Origin: JBFFXF01 sp041569895
GTDB taxonomy: Bacteria > Planctomycetota > UBA8108 > JACQVS01
NCBI GenBank assembly: GCA_041569895.1
Contig: JBFFXF010000051.1
Span: 1 to 32,729 of the forward strand
Length of the DNA: 32,729 nucleotides
Direction: 5' to 3'
Shown here: positions 8,371 to 16,967 of the stretch, piece after piece
How positions within the stretch are numbered: the stretch's first letter is position 1
How the letters are laid out: each line of letters begins with the position of its first letter
Made by a program: the position numbers and the translations under genes
The notes under the pieces: generated by a model
What the model saw: the letters and a program-made list of their open reading frames with translations, nothing else
Told to the model about the DNA's origin: nothing
The model's database searches: none

Positions 8371-9504
8371 TTATCGGCCTCCGGCCCCCGGGGCTTGAGC
8401 GGAAATCCCCGCCACCCGTGCCGCCTTCCACGCCAGGGAGGGGACCGCCAGGCCGTGATCGAGCTCGGCCGCGGCGGCCCACCGCCAGCGCTCGCCGTCG
8501 GGCTCGGCCGGGGCGCGCTCGACGGCGCCCGACCAGACGCGCAGCGTGATCCTCCGGAAGGTGATCGAGTGCCGGGCCCGGCCGAGCTCCTCCCCGGCGC
8601 GGATGGTCCCGCCCCAGCCGTCCTCGACCCGACGGCGGAGCGCCTCCGCGATCGCGGGCGCCTTCCTGGCACCTCCCGCGACCTCCACGAGCGGGAAGTT
8701 CCACAGACCGCGGAGGTACGTCGGCGCATCGGGCGCGTCCGCGGGCGTGAAGGTCAGCAGCACCTCGGGGCCACGACGTACCACGAGGACCGCGAGCGTT
8801 ATCGGCACCGGAGCGCGGCGCGCCGAGACGACGGGAAAGCGATCGACCTCGCCGCGATCGCGGGCGGCGCACAGGCCGGCCACCGGGCACGCCTCGCATC
8901 GGGGCCGCTCCGGGACGCAGACGAGCGCGCCGAGCTCCATCAGCGCCTGGTTGAAGTCGCGCGCCGAGCCCGGGGGGATCAGACTCGCGGCCTCCTCCCA
9001 GAGCCGGCGGCGAGTCGCGGCGCGCGTGGGATCCTCCCCCACCGCGAGCACTCGGCAGAGGACTCGCTGCACGTTGCCGTCGAGGACCGGCACCTCCCGG
9101 TTGAAGGCGATGCTGAGGACCGCGCCCGCCGTGTAGCGACCGACGCCGGGAAGCGACATCGCCGCGTCGAGGTCATCGGGGAACCGGCCACCGAACTCGG
9201 AGACGATGGTCCTCGCCGCGGCGTGGAGCTTGCGGCCCCGGCCGTAATAGCCGAGCCCCGACCAGAGCGCGAGCACCTCGTCCTCACGCGCGCCGGCGAG
9301 TGAGCGGACGTCGGGGAAGCGCTCGAGGAAGCGCTCGAAGTACGGCACGACACGATCGATCTGCGTCTGCTGGAGCATCACCTCCGAGACCCAGACGCGG
9401 TACGGCGTCGGGTCGCGACGCCACGGCAGATCGCGCCGGCACCGGCGATACCAGCGGAGCAGTCGACGCGCGAAGCGAGCTCGCCAGTCGGCCGCCCCTC
9501 CCAT
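8371..9504 (-). CDS. mutY: Adenine DNA glycosylase MutY
   Basis: A 377-residue base-excision repair enzyme that removes adenine mispaired with 8-oxoguanine. The N-terminal glycosylase domain has WVSEVMLQQTQ with catalytic Glu41, the helix-hairpin-helix LPGVGRYTAGAV (about 118-129) and VLDGNVQRV with catalytic Asp142. The 4Fe-4S loop is intact: Cys196, 203, 206 and 212 in C-x6-C-x2-C-x5-C spacing. Residues about 230-370 form the NUDIX-like domain that recognises 8-oxoguanine (ITLAVLVVRRGPEVLLTF, LRGLWNFPLVEV). The start ATG shares one base with the TGA of the upstream AsmA-like gene, so translation is probably coupled. The length is normal for the family. Confidence 0.95.
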   Translation of the reverse strand: MGGAADWRARFARRLLRWYRRCRRDLPWRRDPTPYRVWVSEVMLQQTQIDRVVPYFERFLERFPDVRSLAGAREDEVLALWSGLGYYGRGRKLHAAARTIVSEFGGRFPDDLDAAMSLPGVGRYTAGAVLSIAFNREVPVLDGNVQRVLCRVLAVGEDPTRAATRRRLWEEAASLIPPGSARDFNQALMELGALVCVPERPRCEACPVAGLCAARDRGEVDRFPVVSARRAPVPITLAVLVVRRGPEVLLTFTPADAPDAPTYLRGLWNFPLVEVAGGARKAPAIAEALRRRVEDGWGGTIRAGEELGRARHSITFRRITLRVWSGAVERAPAEPDGERWRWAAAAELDHGLAVPSLAWKAARVAGISAQAPGAGGR

Positions 9505-12500
9505 CAGCTGTCGCGCTTCCCGCCGCCGACGGGCACCTTGAGGATGCCGGCCGCGGTGCCGAGGCGCACGCGCGGCTTCTCGAGAGTGCCGTCGACGAGC
9601 ACCTGGACGAAGGTCTTCTTGATCAGGTCGAGAACGTAATCGATCACCGGGATGCGAAAGTCGAGAAAGTGCGGCGTCAGGGCGACGTCGAGGCTGCCGT
9701 CGAACCCCATGCTTCCAGCGCCGTGCAGGTTGACGGAGTCGCCGCGCACGAGGAGCCCGTCCGGTCCCGGCGCCCAGAACTTCCCCTGCCGGACCTCGAA
9801 CTTCATGTCGACCTGGTTGAAGTGCGGGTTGGCCGTCGGCTTCAGGAAGATCAGCCCGACGAGGCTGACGAAGAGCGGCAGCTCGAGCAGCATCGCATCC
9901 TCGACGAAGCCCTCCCCCGCCCCCTGGATCGAGTCGGGGCTGCCGCGCGTTCCCGTGAACTGCACGAAGCCGCGCGCCTTGCCGGCCAGCTTCTCGCCCT
10001 CGACCCCGAAGACGTCCCTCGCCGCGCGCGGCACCTGCACGCCGGCGGCGACGTACTCCCCGCCGAAGTCGTTCTGCTCGCCGACATCGACCCACAGAAA
10101 ACCGCCGAGCGTTCCGCCGTAGAGGTCGCTTCGCAGCACCTGGACCTGAAACGTGTCGGCGATTCGGTCGTCGCCCAGACGCTCGCGAACGGCCGGCGAC
10201 GGCATGAAGTCCGTGCCCTCGACGACACGGCCCAGCCTGGCGAGATCGATGCCGACGTGCTCGCGTCCGTGCGCGAAGATCATCCGCGTCTCGCCGAACT
10301 GCAGGCGATTGAATCGCGCACGATCGAGCTGAACGACACCCGTCAGCGTGTGACCGCCATCGAGGTCCTTCTTGCCGATGAACTCGCCGTCGCCGTGGAG
10401 GTCGCGAATCGCGACGCCGAACGACACCGACCCGTCGCTGACACCGACGTTGCGCGCGTGGTACTGGGCGCGACTCGCCGATGGTTGATTGACGCTGTAG
10501 GAGTACGCGCCGACGAGCTCGAGCTGGAACACGCCGGTGAGCCCGAGCCCGTCGACGAGCCTCCTCAGGTGATCCGGGAGCGCGGCGCGCAGGACGCCAT
10601 CGACCGCCAGGTCCGAGACGTCGACGGTGTACTCCAGGAGCCGCTGGGCGCCCATCGTGGAGAGCTCGCCGGAGATGGTTCCCGCCGGCCCATCGCCGCG
10701 CGCGAGCCGGAGGTCGCGGAAGGTGAACGAACGCGCGCCGCGACATCGAATTCGCCCGCCGTCGAAATGGAGCGGGTACGGGAAGTGCGCGAACGACATC
10801 CTGGCGTTCTCGAGATCGATGACGACGTCCACGACCCGACCGCGGCCGGGTACTCTCGAGACCTTCGCGGTGACCGCGCCGATCACGTCCTGCGGCTTGA
10901 ACTCGTCGAGGAGCTGGCGGTACGCCTGCGGCAGCGCGGCGAGCAGATCGCTGTCGAGCGCGACGTGTCCGGCCAGCCGCACCTCCGAGCTCTCCTCCTC
11001 GCCGAGATCGAAGTGACCGCTGGCGGTGATCAGGTTGCCCTCGTGGTAACCGTGGATCTCCCTCAGCCACACGCGGCGGCGCGCGTAGTCGAAGATCAGC
11101 TCGCCGCCGATCTCCGAGATGCGGTACGGGAACCACTCGTACCGGACCGACGCGCCGAGGCTCTCGACGACGGCTGAGACGTCGGCCTCGCCGCCCTCCC
11201 GGCGGACGGAGATGTCGACCCGCACGGCGCCGTCCGGGTGGAAGGTGTCCCACTCCATGACGCCCCGTGGCGGCAGGGCGTTGCGAACGGCGGCGTCGAG
11301 CGGGAGCCGATCGACGGCGAGACGGAGATCGACGTCGCCGTCGGCGCGGACCTGGCCCTCGCCGGTGATCACCAGCTCGACGTCGCCGTGATGCGCGACG
11401 ATCGGCTGCTGGATCTCGAACGCGCCGTCGCGGACCTCGACTCGCCCCGCGGTGCGCTCGAAGCGGTACGGGACGCTCCGGTGCATCCACTCGACGTCCT
11501 CGATCCGCAGGACGAGGTCGACGTCCTCCCAGCTGACCGGCATGGATTCCGACTGCAGCTCGAGGTCCATGCCGACGGTTCCCCGGCACCCGAGCCTGTC
11601 GAAATCGTCGACGAGTTGCTCCGGCAGCCATACACGGAAACGAGAATCGATGGGCACCGACTCCGCCGACCCCTCGACCTGGAGGGCGGTGACCGCGCTC
11701 CAGTCGGGCGCCCACTCGATCGCTCCCGTGCACTTGAACGGTCCGTTGCCGAACTTCCCCTCGACGCCGTCGACGACGATTCGCCGCCCCTCGATCCGGA
11801 AGTTCCCGGAGACGCGCTCGAGCGGGAACGGAACCCGCGGCGGCTGCAGCGTGCACTCGAGCAGCCGGCCCGAGATGGCGACCGGCGTGAGGCCACGCTC
11901 GAGATCGAACTGAAAGCCGCCCTCGACGTCGACGAAGCCGTGGAGCTGAAGATCGCGGTGAATGGCGTCCGCCTCCTCGCCGAGGAGCCGGGCGAGCTCG
12001 CCGGTGACGTTGAACCGCTTCGCCGAGAACGTGATCTCCACGGAGCGCTCGACGCGGTCGACCTGTCCCGCGAGCTGCAGGCCGTTGAGAAACGGCGTCC
12101 GCGACGTGCCGCTGAAGCGAATGGCGCCATCGTGGCTCTCGATGACGGCCGACAGCTCGGTGAGGTCCTCTCGCACCGGCGCGCCGGTGCGGTACTCGTC
12201 GAAGTAGTGGAGCGCGCCGGAGTCGACGCGTATCGCGCGCAGCGCCGCGATCCGCTCGGTCCAGGAGCCGCCGCCCTCGGCGAGGATGCGCTCGAAGTTC
12301 CACACGCCGCCCGCCGGCCGCGACAGCGAGATCACCGGCGAGCGCAACTCGAGCTGGCTGATCCGGAACCGGCCGAGGAAGAGCGCACCGAAGTCGGGCT
12401 TGAGGACGACACGCCGGGCGCGCAGCAACGACTCGCCCGCGGTGGCGCCAGGGGGAGCGACCACGAGGTGGTGCAGGACGATGCCGTCACCCCAGTCGAC

Positions 12501-12710
12501 ATCGATCCGATCGGAGAAGCGCACCTCGCCATCGATGATGCGGTCGAGAGCGGCCTGGACGAGGGCGCGAACCCGTGCGGGACGCACGGCGAGGTAGGCG
12601 TTGACGGCGACGGCGATCAACACGACGACGACCGTCAGGAGCACGATCCTCCGACGCCGGCGCCGTGTGCGCTCCGGGGCTCGCGGGGTCTCCGGTGTGG
12701 TCTCAGGCAT
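9504..12710 (-). CDS. AsmA/TamB-like inner-membrane-anchored lipid-transport protein
   Basis: A 1068-residue protein with a basic N-terminus, one transmembrane helix at about 22-42 and a long periplasmic part made of repeated strand-rich segments, for example IRFSGTSRTPFLNGLQLAGQVD and GDVDLRLAVDRLPLDAAV. The C-terminus (PVIDYVLDLIKKTFVQVLVDGTLEKPRV) is typical of AsmA-like proteins. This family forms elongated beta-grooves that bridge the envelope and is linked to phospholipid transport to the outer membrane. The start overlaps the end of tsaB by 8 bp and the stop overlaps mutY by 1 bp, so the three genes form one translationally coupled unit. The paralogue (AsmA, YhdP, TamB, DUF748) cannot be fixed from this view. 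Confidence 0.8.
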   Translation of the reverse strand: MPETTPETPRAPERTRRRRRRIVLLTVVVVLIAVAVNAYLAVRPARVRALVQAALDRIIDGEVRFSDRIDVDWGDGIVLHHLVVAPPGATAGESLLRARRVVLKPDFGALFLGRFRISQLELRSPVISLSRPAGGVWNFERILAEGGGSWTERIAALRAIRVDSGALHYFDEYRTGAPVREDLTELSAVIESHDGAIRFSGTSRTPFLNGLQLAGQVDRVERSVEITFSAKRFNVTGELARLLGEEADAIHRDLQLHGFVDVEGGFQFDLERGLTPVAISGRLLECTLQPPRVPFPLERVSGNFRIEGRRIVVDGVEGKFGNGPFKCTGAIEWAPDWSAVTALQVEGSAESVPIDSRFRVWLPEQLVDDFDRLGCRGTVGMDLELQSESMPVSWEDVDLVLRIEDVEWMHRSVPYRFERTAGRVEVRDGAFEIQQPIVAHHGDVELVITGEGQVRADGDVDLRLAVDRLPLDAAVRNALPPRGVMEWDTFHPDGAVRVDISVRREGGEADVSAVVESLGASVRYEWFPYRISEIGGELIFDYARRRVWLREIHGYHEGNLITASGHFDLGEEESSEVRLAGHVALDSDLLAALPQAYRQLLDEFKPQDVIGAVTAKVSRVPGRGRVVDVVIDLENARMSFAHFPYPLHFDGGRIRCRGARSFTFRDLRLARGDGPAGTISGELSTMGAQRLLEYTVDVSDLAVDGVLRAALPDHLRRLVDGLGLTGVFQLELVGAYSYSVNQPSASRAQYHARNVGVSDGSVSFGVAIRDLHGDGEFIGKKDLDGGHTLTGVVQLDRARFNRLQFGETRMIFAHGREHVGIDLARLGRVVEGTDFMPSPAVRERLGDDRIADTFQVQVLRSDLYGGTLGGFLWVDVGEQNDFGGEYVAAGVQVPRAARDVFGVEGEKLAGKARGFVQFTGTRGSPDSIQGAGEGFVEDAMLLELPLFVSLVGLIFLKPTANPHFNQVDMKFEVRQGKFWAPGPDGLLVRGDSVNLHGAGSMGFDGSLDVALTPHFLDFRIPVIDYVLDLIKKTFVQVLVDGTLEKPRVRLGTAAGILKVPVGGGKRDS

Positions 12711-13509
12711 CGTCGGCGGTCTCCCGCTCGGGCCGATCGGCGCTCACGACGCGGCCGCCGCCGGTCCCCGAGTCCCGGAGCGAGACGCGCAGCCCGCGCC
12801 GGCGCTCGGCCTCGGAGGCTCGCAGGTACACGGGCGCCAGTGCGTGCACCGAGACGCGATCGCGCAGCCCGCCACCGGAGCGGTGCGCTCGCGAAGCGAT
12901 GCGGCCGAGGACGGCGGCGCGCGGCACGTCGCTGACGCGATCGGCCCGTGAGACTCGGCTCGCGGCCGCGTCCGGGAGCGCGTCGAGCAGCAGATCGACG
13001 CCATCGCCGACCAGCGTGGCTCCCGCGGAGATCCTCTCGGCCAGCGCTCGGGGGTCGCGCAGGTCGACGAGGTGGTCGTCCGCGAGCCGCGCGACCTCGC
13101 CGCCCGCGACCTCGAACACCGCGACATACAGGTGCCGCTGCTTGCCGTCGACGACGACCACCAGCGTCGTGCCGTCGGCGACCGAGTCCGCGGCGCTCGC
13201 GGCGATCACCTCGAGCGAGGAGACCGGGACGACCGCGGCGCCGAGCGCGTACGCGAGGGTCTTGGCGGCCGTGACGCCGACGCGCACGCCGGTGTACGAC
13301 CCCGGACCGATCGACACGCCGATCGCCTCGATGTCGGTGACGTCGAGGTCATGACTCCGGAGCATCGCGCGAATGCGCGGGATCACCTCGCGACCGTGCA
13401 CCAGCCCCTCGTCGAAGCGACACTCCTCGACGAGATCCTCGTCCCGGTGGAGGGCGATGCTCCCCTGGGCACTTGAAGTCTCCAGCGCCAAAAGGTACAT
13501 CCGGGACAT
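12703..13509 (-). CDS. tsaB: tRNA threonylcarbamoyladenosine biosynthesis protein TsaB
   Basis: A 268-residue ASKHA-fold protein. TsaB pairs with TsaD and TsaE to transfer threonylcarbamoyl onto A37 of ANN-decoding tRNAs. Signature stretches are YLLALETSSAQGSIAL near the N-terminus, IGVSIGPGSYTGVRVGVTAAKTLAYAL at about 63-89 and LAPVYLRASEAE near residue 225. The C-terminus is about 30 residues longer than usual and rich in Arg and Gly. The start could be Met1 or Met4; no strong Shine-Dalgarno sequence precedes either. The gene is divergent from tpiA with only 42 bp between start codons. tsaD, tsaE and rimI are not in the window. Confidence 0.93.
   Translation of the reverse strand: MSRMYLLALETSSAQGSIALHRDEDLVEECRFDEGLVHGREVIPRIRAMLRSHDLDVTDIEAIGVSIGPGSYTGVRVGVTAAKTLAYALGAAVVPVSSLEVIAASAADSVADGTTLVVVVDGKQRHLYVAVFEVAGGEVARLADDHLVDLRDPRALAERISAGATLVGDGVDLLLDALPDAAASRVSRADRVSDVPRAAVLGRIASRAHRSGGGLRDRVSVHALAPVYLRASEAERRRGLRVSLRDSGTGGGRVVSADRPERETADDA
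13473..13501 (+). promoter_or_regulatory. Possible sigma-70 promoter for tpiA
   Basis: TTGAAG, 17 bp, then TACATC lies inside the 5' end of tsaB and would start transcription about 40 bp before tpiA. The -35 matches at four positions and the -10 is weak. It is the best pair in the very short tsaB-tpiA divergent gap. Confidence 0.3.
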
Positions 13510-13551
13510 TTTACACGATCATCACGGAGGCCGAAACGTCGCGGAGATCGC

Positions 13552-14319
13552 ATGGCTCGGACGAAGCTCATAGCCGGAAACTGGAAGATGAACAAGGACC
13601 GCGAGGGCGCCCGGGCGCTCGCGGCGGACATCGTGGCGGGGCTCGGCCGCGACCTCGACGCGGAGGTCGGGCTGTTCCCGCCGGCGCCGTTCCTGGCCGA
13701 CGTCGTCGACGCGGTCCGCGGGGCGGCGCCGCGTCCGGTGCACGTCGGCGCGCAGAACGCTCACTTCGAGGCCAGCGGCGCGTTCACCGGCGAGGTGTCG
13801 GTCGGCATGATCCGCTCGACCGGGGCGCGCTGGGTGATTCTCGGCCACTCGGAGCGGCGGCACGTCTTCGGCGAGACCGACGAGCTGGTCGGCAAGAAGG
13901 TCCGCGCCGCGCTCGACGGCGAGCTGACGCCGATCCTCTGCGTCGGCGAGACGATCGAGGAGCGCGAGGCCGACCGCACCGACGAGGTCGTCCTGCGGCA
14001 GCTGCGGGCCGGGCTCGACGGCCTCTCGGCGGACCACATCGGCGCCGTGGTCATCGCGTACGAGCCGGTGTGGGCGATCGGCACCGGAAAGACGGCGACG
14101 CCGCAGCAGGGCGAGGAGGTGCACCGGACGATCCGTTCCGAGATCGAGAAGCTCGCCGGCGCGCCGGTGGCGGCCTCGGTCCGCATCCTCTACGGCGGCA
14201 GCGTCAAGCCGGAGAACGTCAAGGCGCTTCTCTCGGAGCCCGATATCGATGGTGCGCTCGTCGGCGGGGCGAGCCTCGACGCTGGCTCGTTCCTGAAGAT
14301 CTGCGACTGGAAGACGTAA
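13552..14319 (+). CDS. tpiA: Triosephosphate isomerase
   Basis: A 255-residue TIM-barrel enzyme that interconverts dihydroxyacetone phosphate and glyceraldehyde 3-phosphate in glycolysis and gluconeogenesis. The active site is complete: Asn10 and Lys12 in AGNWKMN, His99 in ILGHSERR, Glu171 in YEPVWAIGTG with the flexible loop just after it, and the phosphate-binding RILYGGSVKPEN and GALVGGASLD near the C-terminus. GGAG lies 6 bp before the ATG. Being followed by secG, yicC and gmk is the arrangement I associate with Planctomycetota. A 196-bp gap separates it from secG, so the downstream genes may also have their own promoter. Confidence 0.98.
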   Translation: MARTKLIAGNWKMNKDREGARALAADIVAGLGRDLDAEVGLFPPAPFLADVVDAVRGAAPRPVHVGAQNAHFEASGAFTGEVSVGMIRSTGARWVILGHSERRHVFGETDELVGKKVRAALDGELTPILCVGETIEEREADRTDEVVLRQLRAGLDGLSADHIGAVVIAYEPVWAIGTGKTATPQQGEEVHRTIRSEIEKLAGAPVAASVRILYGGSVKPENVKALLSEPDIDGALVGGASLDAGSFLKICDWKT

Positions 14320-14407
14320 CCCGCCGGAGGACGCCCGATCGCGCGGGGCGGGCGCCCCGGAGGGGGCGTGGAAGACTGGATACGCTGGATGCTGGCGCTC
14401 GCGGCGG

Positions 14408-14413
14408 TACAAT
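14408..14413 (+). promoter_or_regulatory. Possible -10 element (TACAAT) before secG
   Basis: The 196-bp tpiA-secG gap (14320-14515) contains TACAAT, one mismatch from consensus, about 100 bp before the secG start. No good -35 lies 16-18 bp upstream (CTGGAT is the nearest), so this is weak. The GC-rich block at 14340-14367 could form a hairpin but has no T-run. Confidence 0.25.
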
Positions 14414-14515
14414 GGGCGGCTCGGTTGTCGGCAGCGCGACGTCTCGGGCCACCCGCCCGGCGCGCCCGAGCCGAGCGCCCGTCGGCGCCGCCTGATAATC
14501 TCGGAACTGCCTCCC

Positions 14516-14971
14516 ATGAGCGTTCTTCTGACACTTTCCGCCGTGCCGTCACTGGCCTTCGCGCTCCCCCTGGCGTTGGGGAGCTTCCTCTGGGGTCTGC
14601 TCGCCTTCGGGCTGGTGCTGATCTGCTTGCTGCTCATCACCATCATCCTGATCCAGGACCCGAAGGGCGGCGGATTGACGTCGGCGTTCGGCGCCGGACC
14701 GGGCGGCGACAGCCTCCTCGGAGCGCGTGCGCAGCGCGACGTCACCGTCTGGACGAGCTGGCTGACGCTGGCGTTCCTGGTGATCTCCTTCGTTCTCGTT
14801 CTCTTCGACCCCGACAAGCGCGAGTCGGCGGGCGACATCGGAGCCGGGGCGGACACCACCGAGCTGATGGCCCCGCCGGCGGTCGACGGCGGAGCGACCC
14901 CCACGCCGGGTACCACCACGCCGAAGACGACACCGGCCGATCCGGACGCGGGGGGCGCCGGCGACCAGTAG
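14516..14971 (+). CDS. secG: Protein translocase subunit SecG
   Basis: A 151-residue protein with two transmembrane helices at about 25-46 and 79-97. The conserved cytoplasmic loop between them, LIQDPKGGGLTSAFG then GGDSLLGARA, is diagnostic of SecG, the small subunit of the SecYEG channel that aids SecA-driven export. The N-terminal 20 residues are hydrophobic and may be a third segment. The C-terminal 45 residues are a Pro/Thr/Ala/Gly-rich tail, which makes the protein longer than E. coli SecG. No convincing Shine-Dalgarno sequence precedes the ATG. It is followed 61 bp later by yicC, and the two are probably co-transcribed. Confidence 0.92.
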   Translation: MSVLLTLSAVPSLAFALPLALGSFLWGLLAFGLVLICLLLITIILIQDPKGGGLTSAFGAGPGGDSLLGARAQRDVTVWTSWLTLAFLVISFVLVLFDPDKRESAGDIGAGADTTELMAPPAVDGGATPTPGTTTPKTTPADPDAGGAGDQ

Positions 14972-15032
14972 CGGACGCCGCGACCCCGCCTCCGACGCTC
15001 TGCGGGACACCGAAGACTGAGGTCGCGCGCCG

Positions 15033-15914
15033 ATGCTGACCAGCATGACGGGCCACGGCGAGGCTCGCCGGGAGGGCCGTGGTTTCGAGATCCAGATCGA
15101 GCTGCGGAGCGTCAACAATCGGTTCCTGCGCATCGTCACGCGCATCTCCGAGGAGCTCACCCACCTGCAGGCCGCGCTCGAGGACGTCGTTCGCACGCAG
15201 GTCACGCGCGGCACCGTCTTCCTGACCGTCCGCATCAATCCGACGAGTCGCCACGAGTTCTTCAAGATCGACCACGAGGTCGTGCGCACGTACCACTCCG
15301 AGATGCTGGCGCTCCGGGACGAGCTCGGCACCCGTGAGGAGATTCGCGTCAAGGACATCCTGCTGCTTCCCGGCGCCGTCCAGACGGAGGAGACCCTCGC
15401 CGACAACGACGAGTTCCGGCAGAGCGCGCACGACGCCCTCGACGAGGCGCTTCGGCGGCTCAACGACATGCGTCTCAAGGAGGGCCGCCACCTGCTGAAG
15501 GAGTTTCGCGCGCGCCAGGGCGTGCTCGTCGGACTGCTCGACACCGTCCGCGGGCTGGCTCCGGAGGCGATCACGCGCTACCGGGACCGGCTCGAGGAGC
15601 GCGTCCGGCAGTTGCTCGCGAATCACGAGGTCAGTCTGAGCCCCGAGGACCTCATCCGCGAGGTGGCGATCATGGCGGAGCGGAGCGACATCTCCGAGGA
15701 GATCTCGCGCATGGAGAGCCACCTCGAGCAGTTCGAGGAGAGCCTCGACTCGCGCAAGCCGGTCGGGCGCAAGATCGAGTTCATCATCCAGGAGATGTTC
15801 CGGGAGGCGAACACCATGGCCTCCAAGTCGATCCATCCGGACCTGAACCGCATCCTGGTCGAGTACAAGTCCGAGCTCGATCGGCTGAAGGAGCAGGTCC
15901 AGAACGTGGAGTGA
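15033..15914 (+). CDS. yicC: YicC family endoribonuclease
   Basis: A 293-residue protein with both YicC halves. The N-terminal domain starts MLTSMTGHGEARREG and has the family segment LRSVNNRFLR. The C-terminal domain has IMAERSDISEEISRMESHLEQF, PVGRKIEFIIQEMFREANTMASKS and the ending EYKSELDRLKEQVQNVE, all close to the family pattern. E. coli YicC is an endoribonuclease that promotes decay of the small RNA RyhB; the target in this organism is unknown. It lies between secG and gmk, and its TGA is 4 bp before the gmk start codon, so coupling with gmk is likely. The yicC-gmk-rpoZ order is widespread in bacteria. Confidence 0.95.
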   Translation: MLTSMTGHGEARREGRGFEIQIELRSVNNRFLRIVTRISEELTHLQAALEDVVRTQVTRGTVFLTVRINPTSRHEFFKIDHEVVRTYHSEMLALRDELGTREEIRVKDILLLPGAVQTEETLADNDEFRQSAHDALDEALRRLNDMRLKEGRHLLKEFRARQGVLVGLLDTVRGLAPEAITRYRDRLEERVRQLLANHEVSLSPEDLIREVAIMAERSDISEEISRMESHLEQFEESLDSRKPVGRKIEFIIQEMFREANTMASKSIHPDLNRILVEYKSELDRLKEQVQNVE

Positions 15915-15918
15915 CCGC

Positions 15919-16491
15919 GTGTCGGGAAGCGCTGGCAGGCTGGTGATCGTCTCCGGACCGTCCGGCGTCGGCAAGACGACCGTCACCGAGCGGCTGGTCG
16001 AGACTCCGGGCTTCGAGCGCGTCATCACCGCGACCACGCGCCCGCCGCGTCCCGACGAGCGCCAGGGCATCGACTACCACTTCCTCGACCGCGCCGAGTT
16101 CGAGAGCGGCATCGACGCGGGACGCTTTCTCGAGCACGCCTGCGTGCACGGCGAGCACCTCTACGGCACCCCGCGTGACGCCGTCGAGGACGGGCTCTCG
16201 CGCGGGCTCAACGTCGTGCTCACCATCGACGTGCAGGGGGCGAGGCAGATCCGCGAGAACGCCCCGGAGCTGCCGACGGTGACCATCTTCATGTTGCCGC
16301 CGACCACGGAGGAGCTCGAGCGCCGCCTGCGTGGTCGCCGCTCCGAGGACGAGACCCTGGTGGCGCGCCGCCTGGAGACCGCGAGGGCGGAGCTCGCGGA
16401 GCAGGAGGCCTATGATTATCGGGTGGTGAACGATGACGTGGATCGGGTGGTACGGCGAATCCGGGAGATCGTGCTGGGCGAGGGGTCATGA
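15919..16491 (+). CDS. gmk: Guanylate kinase
   Basis: A 190-residue enzyme that phosphorylates GMP to GDP using ATP. The P-loop is GPSGVGKT at 13-20. The GMP-binding region follows as ITATTRPPRPDERQGIDYHFL, with the usual Arg and Tyr contacts. Later features are VLTIDVQGARQI and the lid stretch LRGRRSEDETLVARRL. The start is GTG with GGAG about 7 bp upstream, 4 bp after the yicC stop. The TGA at 16489-16491 is part of a TGATC junction with the C-rich array of cluster 5. rpoZ, its usual partner, follows 476 bp later, beyond the cluster and a good promoter. Confidence 0.97.
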   Translation: MSGSAGRLVIVSGPSGVGKTTVTERLVETPGFERVITATTRPPRPDERQGIDYHFLDRAEFESGIDAGRFLEHACVHGEHLYGTPRDAVEDGLSRGLNVVLTIDVQGARQIRENAPELPTVTIFMLPPTTEELERRLRGRRSEDETLVARRLETARAELAEQEAYDYRVVNDDVDRVVRRIREIVLGEGS

Positions 16492-16780
16492 TCGTTCCCG
16501 TTCCCGTTCCCGTTCCCGGTCCCGTGCCCGTGCCCGAGACCGTTCGTCGTCGCTCCGGTGGCCGACGTCGGGGCCGAGCAGGCGGAGTCCGACTCCGAGA
16601 CCCGACTCCGACTCGGATTCCGATTCCGATTCCGAGATCCGACTCCGATTCCGACATCCGACACCGACTCCGACCGACCCCGATCCGAGACCGAGACCAG
16701 AGACCCGGACCAGAAATCAGAGGACGGAAAACGACTCAATCTGCGTCATCTGCGCGATCTGCGTCATCTGCGCTCCTCCT
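16492..16780 (+). repeat. Composite intergenic repeat cluster 5
   Basis: It fills the gap after gmk. In order: CCCGTT/CCCGTG hexamers with seven C-tracts in 6-bp register (16497-16535); a 50-bp non-repetitive anchor (16529-16578); CCGACT, CCGATT and CCGACA hexamers (about 16588-16680); GAGACC units; and four ATCTGCG units (16738-16774). The anchor aligns without gaps to 28430-28479 of cluster 7, with about 39 of 50 bases identical. The CCGATT-then-AATCTGCG order matches cluster 3 read in the sense of its own upstream gene. No coding region is supported. Confidence 0.9.
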
Positions 16781-16810
16781 CCCGGACCGCTCCCGGGCGG
16801 GAGAAACCCC

Positions 16811-16839
16811 TGGACACGGCTTGGCTTGCGGCATACAAT
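16811..16839 (+). promoter_or_regulatory. Sigma-70-type promoter for rpoZ
   Basis: TGGACA, exactly 17 bp, then TACAAT: five of six matches in each box with optimal spacing. Transcription would begin near 16846, about 120 bp before rpoZ and beyond repeat cluster 5. The same bases also give GG-N10-GC (16812-16825), a loose sigma-54-like pattern, but the sigma-70 reading is much better. Confidence 0.65.
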
Positions 16840-16967
16840 GACCGGTTTGATGCGGACGCGCCCCCCCGAGGAGACGCGGGCGAGCGCCGGCCTGGACGGC
16901 GGCCGGGCGGCCCGGACGGGGCAGTCGCGCGCATGTGGCGGACCCTGACAGCCAAACGGGAGCATCC

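Noticed and set aside
8371..12303. A single 1310-codon minus-strand open frame
   Set aside because: Only its last 377 codons are mutY. The rest is an Arg/Ala/Gly-rich shadow of the AsmA-like gene in another frame, a usual effect of high GC.
16812..16825. Sigma-54 promoter for rpoZ
   Set aside because: GG-N10-GC is present but common by chance at this GC content, and a much better sigma-70 pair covers the same bases.
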